13,358 bases of DNA from Deltaproteobacteria bacterium UBA2385 (lineage in GTDB: Bacteria; Myxococcota_A; UBA796; UBA2385), in the NCBI GenBank assembly GCA_002343455.1, contig DDSR01000206.1, positions 974 through 14,331 on the forward strand. The letters are read 5' to 3'. The position numbers and the translations under genes were made by a program. Of this stretch, positions 7,066-13,358 are shown in pieces (position 1 is the first letter of the stretch; every line of letters begins with the position of its first letter). The notes beneath the pieces were generated by a model. The model worked only from the letters and a program-made list of their open reading frames with translations. It had not been told where the DNA came from and did not search any database.

Positions 7066-7091
7066 GGGGGGGAGCATACCAAGAACGACGG

Positions 7092-8048
7092 TTACTCTAC
7101 CCTGGGCTCGCCGCCGATGCGGAGCACCTCGACCCGGGCGGCGTGCTCGCGCAGCCTCTCGGCCACCCCTTCGGCTTGGGCCGCCTCGCAGAGGACCTTG
7201 ACGTTGGGGCCGGCGTCCATGGTGGACCAGGCGCCGACGCCCTGGGCGCGCAGCTCCTCGACGGTGCGAAGGCAGGCGACGGTGCCCTCTTGCCAGTAGC
7301 GCACGGGCGGCCAGGCGCTGATCATGGTGGCGTGCATCTCGTAGGTGGAGCGCTCCATCTGTTCCCCCAGGGCGGCGAGGTCGCGGTCCTGGACGGCCTG
7401 GATGGCGAGGCGCAGGCGCTCCGGCGCAGCGGCGACGAAGGCTGGAAACAGAGGCGAGGTCTGCTGGGTGCGGATCATGCCCTCGGTGCTGCCCACAGGC
7501 TTGCGGGACCCGCTGACGACGGCGACGACGAGGCGCAGATCCCAGTGGTCGGCGGGGGCCAGGGGCCAGGCGTGGCTGTCCAGCCCGTCGGGGCGCTCGC
7601 CTCGATCCCAGACGACCCAGCCGCCCCACAGGCTGCGGGCGGCGCTGCCGGACCCCTGGCGGGCGAGGACGGAGAGGGCCTGCCGGTCGGGCTGAAGGCC
7701 AGCGGCGGCGGTGGCGGCGAGGGCCAGGGCGGCGAAGGCCGAGGCGCTGCTGGCGAGGCCGGCCGCGGCGGGGAAGTTGTTCTGGCTGAGGACCTCGACC
7801 GGCGGGCGGGCGGGGTCGATGCGGTCGAGGAAGGCGAGCACCCGGGCGGCTTCTTTGCCCTCGACCCGGCGCCCGTCGATCTGTACGAGGTCGGCGGGGG
7901 CTCCCCAGCGCACGGTGGTCTCGGTGCGGAAGCCGTCCAGGGTGATGGAGAGCGAGGGCACCGCCGGCAGGTTGAGGGCGGCGTCGCGCTTGCCCCAGTA
8001 CTTGATGAGGGCGATGTTGGGGTGGGCGGTGGCGGTGGCGCTTCGCAT
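7092..8048 (-). CDS. mvaD: Diphosphomevalonate decarboxylase
   Basis: 318 residues of the GHMP kinase superfamily, close to the usual 320-400. The N-terminal block HPNIALIKYWGKRD (9-22) is diagnostic of this enzyme. NNFPAAAGLASSAS at 90-103 is the phosphate-binding loop; GSGSAARSLWGG (from 132) contains Arg138; and STMDAGPNVK holds the presumed catalytic Asp278. It uses ATP to decarboxylate and dehydrate mevalonate 5-diphosphate to isopentenyl diphosphate. The retained KYWGKRD and DAGPN motifs favour this over the phosphomevalonate decarboxylase of some archaea and Chloroflexi, though sequence alone does not fully exclude that. The ATG at 8048 follows the mevalonate kinase stop by 8 bases. 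Longer versions of this frame reaching to 8591 are read-through into the kinase gene. Confidence 0.93.
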   Translation of the reverse strand: MRSATATAHPNIALIKYWGKRDAALNLPAVPSLSITLDGFRTETTVRWGAPADLVQIDGRRVEGKEAARVLAFLDRIDPARPPVEVLSQNNFPAAAGLASSASAFAALALAATAAAGLQPDRQALSVLARQGSGSAARSLWGGWVVWDRGERPDGLDSHAWPLAPADHWDLRLVVAVVSGSRKPVGSTEGMIRTQQTSPLFPAFVAAAPERLRLAIQAVQDRDLAALGEQMERSTYEMHATMISAWPPVRYWQEGTVACLRTVEELRAQGVGAWSTMDAGPNVKVLCEAAQAEGVAERLREHAARVEVLRIGGEPRVE

Positions 8049-8056
8049 GCGGGGGA

Positions 8057-8929
8057 CTATCTCGCAGGGCCCACGGCGAAGGCCTCGATGCCCGCCTCGG
8101 CCGCCGCGGCGACCAGCTCGTCGGGCCGCGGGTGCAGGGCGATGACGACGCCTCCTCCTCCCGCCCCGGCCAGCTTGGCGCCCAGGGCTCCATGCGTCCG
8201 AGCGAAGGCGACCAGCGACTCGATCTCGGGGGAGCTGACGCCGATCTCCGCGAGCAGGCGCTGGTTCTCGCGCATGGCCTCGCCGAGGACGGGCAGATCG
8301 CCGGCCTCCAAGGCGGGGCCGACCTCCAGGACCAGGGCCCCGATGCGCTCCAGAAGGGGATCGACCTGGGGCCTGCGCGCGGCGACGCCCGCGACCAGCT
8401 CGGCGGTGTCGCCGGCCTTGCCGGTGTCCAGCACCACCAGCGGCAGCGGTCCCAGGCGGATCTCCTCCAGCTGCAAGCCCGCCGACCCGCGCCGATAGCG
8501 CAAGGCGCAGCCCCGGGCCGAGACGGTGTGGTCCAGCCCGCTGGGGTTGCCGTGGAAGAGGCGCTCCAGGCGGAAACCCCGCTCGATGCACTCCTGGAGC
8601 GAGGCGGTGCGGCCCTGCCAGGCGGCCCAGGCCCGCACCAGGGCGACGGCGAGGGAGCCGGAGCTGCCCATGCCGCGGCCGACGGGCAGCTCGGTGTCGA
8701 TCTGCACGTCCAGGCCCTGAGCGGGCAAGAGGGCGTCGAGGGCGACCGGCAGGCGGGGGTCCTCCATCGCGGCGGCCCGCACGCGGCGGGGTCCCTCGCC
8801 GGGGGTGAGCCGCACGGTGGTCCCGCGGTCGACGGCCATGGCCAGGGCGGGGTGGCCGTAGACGACGGCGTGCTCCCCGAAGAGGATGAGCTTGCCCGGG
8901 GCGCGGCCGAGGAAGGGAGGGGCGCTCAC
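8057..8929 (-). CDS. Mevalonate kinase
   Basis: 290 residues, GTG start. The three GHMP-kinase motifs are present: motif 1 APGKLILFGEHAVVYG (10-25), motif 2 PVGRGMGSSGS (82-92), and motif 3 KLAGAGGGGVV (252-262). NPSGLDHTVSARG places the catalytic Asp at 133. The GEHAVVYG form of motif 1 and the SGLD motif are those of mevalonate kinase rather than phosphomevalonate or galactokinase. The reaction is ATP plus mevalonate to mevalonate 5-phosphate, in the cytoplasm. It lies between HMG-CoA reductase (stop 10 bases upstream) and diphosphomevalonate decarboxylase (8 bases downstream), in pathway order apart from a missing phosphomevalonate kinase. Confidence 0.93.
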   Translation of the reverse strand: MSAPPFLGRAPGKLILFGEHAVVYGHPALAMAVDRGTTVRLTPGEGPRRVRAAAMEDPRLPVALDALLPAQGLDVQIDTELPVGRGMGSSGSLAVALVRAWAAWQGRTASLQECIERGFRLERLFHGNPSGLDHTVSARGCALRYRRGSAGLQLEEIRLGPLPLVVLDTGKAGDTAELVAGVAARRPQVDPLLERIGALVLEVGPALEAGDLPVLGEAMRENQRLLAEIGVSSPEIESLVAFARTHGALGAKLAGAGGGGVVIALHPRPDELVAAAAEAGIEAFAVGPAR

Positions 8930-8939
8930 GCGGCGGCGC

Positions 8940-10130
8940 TCAGCGCCCGACGGCGGACTGGTGGCGGGCGTGCAGGCGCATATGGCCGCGCTGGATGCCC
9001 TCGGTCGCCAGGGCGCGCAGGGCGCCCATGTTCTGGGCGAGGCCGACGGCGGCGATGATGCCGGCCAGCCGCCTGGCGCTGGGGCGGCCCAGGATGGTGT
9101 GGGCGGCCGAGACGGTGGGGTGGGCGTGCATGGTGCCGCCGACGACGCCGACCTGCATCGGCAGCTCGATGCTGCCGCAGAGGGCGCCCTGCTCGTCGAC
9201 CGTCCAGCGGCTGAGGCTGCGGTACTGGCCGTCGCGGGCCGCCCAGGCGTGGGCCCCGGCCTCGATCGCCCGCCAGTCGTTGCCGGTGGCGATGACGACG
9301 GGGTCGATGCCGTTCATGATGCCCTTGTTGTGGGTCGCCGCCCGGTAGGGGTCGGCCCAGGCGAAGCGGTAGGCCGAGGCGATGCCGGCGGCGACCTCGG
9401 CCCCCGAGCAGTCCGGCATGTCCAGCAGCTCGGCGGGGATGCGGCAGCTGGCCCGGGCGAGGCGCTCGCTGGCGAGGTTGGAGAGGATGCGCAGGCCGAC
9501 GTCGTGGCCGGTGATGCGCTCGATGTCCGGGGCGAGGCGTTCGGCCAGGGTGTTGACCATGTTGGCGCCCATGGCGTCCAGGCAGTCGTAGAGGATGTGC
9601 AGGACGACCATGTCCTCGGCGGGCTGGCCGGGCTCGTCGTAGCGGAGGCTGCGCACCTGCATCCCGCGCAGGCCGCCGCCGCGCTCTTCGACCAGCGCGT
9701 GGACGCCGCGGCAGCGCTCGGAGAGCTCGGGGATGGCCGCCTGGAGCGCGGCCACGACCGCGGGCACGTCACGCACCGCCGGGATCTGGACCTGGCCGAT
9801 CATCACGCTCTCGTCGACCTCGGTCCGGAAGCCCTCGGCCTGGCGCACGATGCGGGCCATGTTGCTGGCGGCGGCGACGACGCTGGGCTCCTCGACCACC
9901 ATCGGGACGAGCACATCCTGCTGGTCGATCAGGAAGTTGATCCCGACGCCCGCCGGCAGGGCCATCCGCCCGATGACGTTCTCGATCATCAGGTCGGCCC
10001 GGCCCAGGCTGAGCCCGTGCTCGCCGAAGGCGCGCTCCTCCTCGGGCGAGAGCGCGGCGAAGTCGGCCACCCGCGCGAGGCGCTGGTCGGGAGAGAGCTG
10101 GTAGAAGCCCGGTAGACGACTGCTCTTCAC
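8940..10130 (-). CDS. mvaA: Hydroxymethylglutaryl-CoA reductase, class II
   Basis: 396 residues. Class II signatures are ENVIG at 50-54, EEPSVVAAAS with Glu81, DAMGANMVNT, ATHNKGIMNGID with Lys269, ATGNDWRA with Asp285, and GHMRLHA with His383; these match the catalytic Glu, Lys, Asp and His of the Pseudomonas mevalonii enzyme. It reduces HMG-CoA to mevalonate with NAD(P)H; class II enzymes are soluble and lack the membrane domain of animal reductases. The GTG start overlaps the lipoprotein-like gene's stop as GTGA. Oddity: the protein ends 13 residues after the catalytic His, whereas P. mevalonii continues for about 45 more residues that complete the C-terminal flap domain; mevalonate kinase begins almost at once, leaving no room for a lost tail in another frame. 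Confidence 0.94.
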   Translation of the reverse strand: MKSSRLPGFYQLSPDQRLARVADFAALSPEEERAFGEHGLSLGRADLMIENVIGRMALPAGVGINFLIDQQDVLVPMVVEEPSVVAAASNMARIVRQAEGFRTEVDESVMIGQVQIPAVRDVPAVVAALQAAIPELSERCRGVHALVEERGGGLRGMQVRSLRYDEPGQPAEDMVVLHILYDCLDAMGANMVNTLAERLAPDIERITGHDVGLRILSNLASERLARASCRIPAELLDMPDCSGAEVAAGIASAYRFAWADPYRAATHNKGIMNGIDPVVIATGNDWRAIEAGAHAWAARDGQYRSLSRWTVDEQGALCGSIELPMQVGVVGGTMHAHPTVSAAHTILGRPSARRLAGIIAAVGLAQNMGALRALATEGIQRGHMRLHARHQSAVGR

Positions 10131-10539
10131 TCGGACGCTCCAGAGACACGCGTGTAGAGGCAGCCCAGGTCGTCCTGGAGCTGCTCACCCCGGGGCTCGA
10201 CCCAGGCGGCCATCGGCTCGGCGATGGGCATCGACCCCGGCTGATCCAGCACCAGCTGGACCCTGCCCTGGACGGAGGTCCAGCTGCCGGCGCGCTCGAC
10301 CACCCCCGACCAGATGCAGGTGGCGCCCTCGGGGCAGGGGCTGACGAGATCCTGGCCGGTGAAGCGGCCCTGCGCGTCGAAGGCGAGGGTCCGCGTCCAG
10401 GCCCGCTCGCCGCAGGCCGAGCTGGTCCACGAGCCCGTCACGGAGACGGGGAGCCCCGGGGACGGTGGCGGCGCCGGCTCGACCGGGGCGGAGGCGACCT
10501 CGACGGGCCGCGCCCCGCAGGCCCACACCAGGAGGAGGA

Positions 10540-10543
<4 letters not shown>
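10127..10543 (-). CDS. Small lipoprotein-like protein
   Basis: 138 residues. The GTG at 10543 overlaps the acyl-CoA ligase stop (GTGA), and its own TGA overlaps the HMG-CoA reductase GTG, so it is translationally coupled on both sides, a strong argument that it is real. It begins MILLLVWAC: a hydrophobic stretch with a lipobox-like VWAC (Cys9), then a Pro/Ala-rich linker. The signal is unusually short and lacks the usual N-terminal Lys/Arg. The rest is a compact beta-rich domain with GSWTSSACGERAW, FDAQGRFTGQDLVSPCPEGATCIWSG and a late Cys, resembling small lipocalin-like secreted domains in which a polypeptide measures 'Gly-x-Trp' repeats; four cysteines could form disulfides, fitting an extracytoplasmic place. 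The function is unknown. Confidence 0.72.
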
Positions 10544-12348
<1,805 letters not shown>

Positions 12349-12539
12349 GGCGGCACGTTACCGCCGGGCCGGGGGCGGCGCTCACTCCAGGGCCGTCGCG
12401 AGGGCCGCATCCGCGGGATGGCCCGCAAGGCGCCGGAGCGACGACGCTGTAGGCCCATCATCGAGCGACGGCAACGCCGCGGGACGCCCGCGGGGCGGCG
12501 CGCAGCAGGGTCTGGGGTGGGCGCCGCCCCCTTGCTGAG

Positions 12540-12554
12540 GTACCGATCCGGTAC
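12540..12554 (+). promoter_or_regulatory. Possible operator/promoter: GTACCG inverted repeat
   Basis: GTACCG (12540-12545) and CGGTAC (12549-12554) form a 6-base inverted repeat around ATC. TACGCT at 12552-12557 fits the loose actinobacterial -10 form TAnnnT, with TTGCTG at 12532-12537 upstream, but the 14-base spacer is short. It lies 85 bases before the SRPBCC start. This may be a TetR-like operator over a promoter; the evidence is weak and based on pattern only. Confidence 0.35.
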
Positions 12555-12628
12555 GCTCGCTGACCGGGTTCCGGACCGCGGTGTGACCGAGGCACCGGCG
12601 CCGCCGAGGACGAGCGCAGCAGCACTGC

Positions 12629-12634
12629 AGGGGG
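12629..12634 (+). promoter_or_regulatory. Ribosome binding site AGGGGG for the SRPBCC gene
   Basis: AGGGGG lies 5 bases before the ATG at 12640 and fixes the start of the SRPBCC protein, whose MAEQTTSSITVDAPPSAVM beginning is also where family members start. The same frame stays open far upstream, so the ribosome site matters for choosing the start. Confidence 0.65.
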
Positions 12635-12639
12635 TTGGA

Positions 12640-13080
12640 ATGGCCGAGCAGACGACGTCCTCCATCACAGTCGACGCCCCGCCGTCGGCGGTCATGGACG
12701 TCATCGCGGACTTCGACGCCTACCCCGAGTGGGCCAAGGGCGTGACCAAGGCGGAGACGCGCTCGTCGTACGACGACGGGCGGGCCCGCGAGGTGTTCTT
12801 CGCCCTCGACGTCAGCCCGATCAAGGACGAGTACACCCTCGCCTACGAGTGGGACGGTGACCGCGAGGTCACCTGGACCCTGGTCGAGGGCAAGATGCTC
12901 CGCGCCCTCGACGGCGCCTACGTGTTGCGCGAGCTCGGCAGCGGGTCCACCGAGGTGACCTACCGGCTTGCGCTCGACGTGTCGATCCCGCTGATCGGCA
13001 TGCTCAAGCGCAAGGGCGAGAAGATCCTCATCGACACCGCGCTCAAGGGGCTGAAGAAGCGCGTCGAGTCCCTCGGATAA
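12640..13080 (+). CDS. SRPBCC (Bet v 1/polyketide-cyclase-like) protein
   Basis: 146 residues covering one START/Bet v 1-like domain. Recognisable points are the N-terminal strand SSITVDAPPSAVMDVIADF, the YPEWAKGV turn after helix 1, a central YEWDGDREVTWTLVEG strand pair, and a long C-terminal helix LIGMLKRKGEKILIDTALKGLKKRVE. The fold makes a hydrophobic pocket for lipids, polyketides or similar ligands; no catalytic residue can be named. The pattern is close to mycobacterial Rv2185c, whose gene lies near the acyl-CoA ligase fadD15 and the ArsA-like Rv2184c. The same order (ligase divergent, SRPBCC, then an ATPase start) is seen here, supporting an actinobacterial origin of this part of the window. 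A role in fatty-acid metabolism with the ligase is inferred only from neighbourhood. Confidence 0.87.
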   Translation: MAEQTTSSITVDAPPSAVMDVIADFDAYPEWAKGVTKAETRSSYDDGRAREVFFALDVSPIKDEYTLAYEWDGDREVTWTLVEGKMLRALDGAYVLRELGSGSTEVTYRLALDVSIPLIGMLKRKGEKILIDTALKGLKKRVESLG

Positions 13081-13097
13081 GGCCCCGGACTAAGGCC

Positions 13098-13358
13098 TTG
13101 AGGATCCTCCTCTTCACCGGCAAGGGCGGTGTCGGCAAGTCCACCGTGGCCACGAACGTGGCGGGGTACTACGCCTCGCGCGGGCATGCGGTGATGCTCG
13201 GCGATGCCGACCGCCAGCAATCGTCCCGCCTGTGGCTGGGCCTGCGGCCGCCGCAGGTGGCGCCCATCCAGGGCTGGGACGTGGACCGCGACCACATCGC
13301 CCGGCTGCCCAAGGGCGTGACGCACGTGGTGCTGGACACGCCCGCCGGCCTGCACGGC
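13098..13358 (+). CDS. P-loop ATPase start: ArsA-like N-terminus fused to ParA-like body (partial)
   Basis: 87 codons from TTG 13098, 17 bases after the SRPBCC stop, running off the right edge. The first residues, MRILLFTGKGGVGKST, read like the start of an actinobacterial ArsA-family ATPase, the neighbour expected after this SRPBCC gene. From residue 17 (TVATNVAGYYASRGHAVMLG, DADRQQSSRLWLGLRPP, VVLDTPAGLHG) it is a ParA/MinD-type ATPase of the sort common in Burkholderiales, where the N-terminus normally reads VVVANPKGGVGKST. Deviant Walker A is at 8-16, the DADRQQ switch at 36-41 and a Walker B-like LDTPAG near the end. ParA proteins partition DNA or position cargo; ArsA-like ones handle tail-anchored proteins or anions. 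I read this as a junction artefact, not a real fusion. Confidence 0.7.
   Translation, partial: MRILLFTGKGGVGKSTVATNVAGYYASRGHAVMLGDADRQQSSRLWLGLRPPQVAPIQGWDVDRDHIARLPKGVTHVVLDTPAGLHG
13119..13145. other. Putative contig junction inside the ATPase P-loop
   Basis: These 27 bases encode GKGGVGKST, shared by ArsA- and ParA-type ATPases. Upstream codons fit actinobacterial ArsA; downstream codons fit a betaproteobacterial ParA. About 24-27 bases of identity would be enough for a short-k-mer assembly graph to cross between genomes. Confidence 0.6.

Larger units (their letters stand above)
12349..12639. other. Divergent intergenic region between acyl-CoA ligase and SRPBCC genes
   Basis: 291 bases without a supported gene. 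The open frame running through it has Arg/Ala-rich translation typical of GC-rich non-coding sequence. It should hold promoters for both flanking genes. The only structured element I see is the GTACCG/CGGTAC inverted repeat at 12540-12554. Fatty-acid-CoA ligase and SRPBCC genes also lie close together in actinobacteria, so this gap probably belongs to the actinobacterial segment. Confidence 0.6.

Noticed and set aside
5665..7299. 544-residue plus-strand open frame
   Set aside because: It lies opposite the antitoxin and the hypothetical operon gene and has low-complexity composition without motifs.
6052..8193. A 713-residue version of the hypothetical protein
   Set aside because: The extension before 7077 is out of frame with mvaD and Arg/Pro-rich; the gene starts after the mvaD stop.
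13078..13097. Direct repeat TAAGGCC twice between the SRPBCC stop and the last gene
   Set aside because: Seven bases, two copies, in GC-rich sequence beside a stop codon; likely chance.
13098..13358. A genuine novel ArsA-ParA fusion ATPase
   Set aside because: The switch is exactly within a conserved P-loop and a similar switch occurs 1.3 kb away, so a contig join is the simpler reading.

Overview
This is a GC-rich window with almost no non-coding space. Its main body (about 1 to 11750) looks like a Myxococcota/deltaproteobacterium-type genome: a class II HMG-CoA reductase, mevalonate kinase and diphosphomevalonate decarboxylase operon, a long-chain acyl-CoA ligase whose C-terminal half is of a type I associate with myxobacteria, dense gene packing with GTGA stop/start overlaps, and several proteins of unknown role. 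The taxonomic reading is from memory of protein families, not from a search.

Layout. On the minus strand at the left edge is the first 38 codons of an ABC-F ATPase, cut inside its Walker A motif. A plus-strand block follows (224 to 5314): a protein with two cyclic-nucleotide-binding-like domains, a NadM-like nucleotidyltransferase, a von Willebrand factor A (VWA) protein with a C-terminal zinc ribbon, a protein made of a reduced pyruvate-kinase barrel, and glutamine-dependent NAD synthetase. The NadM-like protein and NadE would catalyse consecutive last steps of NAD synthesis. Converging on this block, 5324 to 6018 holds a Phd-type antitoxin/PIN-domain toxin pair. Then a minus-strand operon runs from 12348 down to 6052: acyl-CoA ligase, small lipoprotein-like protein, HMG-CoA reductase, mevalonate kinase, diphosphomevalonate decarboxylase and an unrecognised 337-residue protein. 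On the plus strand at the right end are a SRPBCC (Bet v 1-like) protein and the beginning of a P-loop ATPase.

The right end does not look like one genome. The N-terminal third of the acyl-CoA ligase, the divergent intergenic region and the SRPBCC gene match an actinobacterial arrangement (the fadD15 / Rv2185c / Rv2184c neighbourhood of Mycobacterium), whereas the rest of the ligase matches the myxobacterial type; the change falls at the conserved ATP-binding P-loop. The last gene starts like an actinobacterial ArsA-family ATPase, which is what should follow the SRPBCC gene, and changes at its P-loop to a ParA of the kind common in Burkholderiales. The left edge also lies in a P-loop. My best explanation is a chimeric metagenome contig joined through short, conserved P-loop-coding sequences, so gene order across 11750 and 13130 should not be trusted until reads are checked.

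I see no CRISPR array, rRNA, tRNA, transposase or phage gene, and no convincing new multi-gene system. The most interesting biology is the pyruvate-kinase-like barrel in the NAD-synthesis block, the NadM-like enzyme with an altered HxGH motif, the HMG-CoA reductase lacking its usual C-terminal tail, and a CTAG-rich palindrome at 1830-1858.
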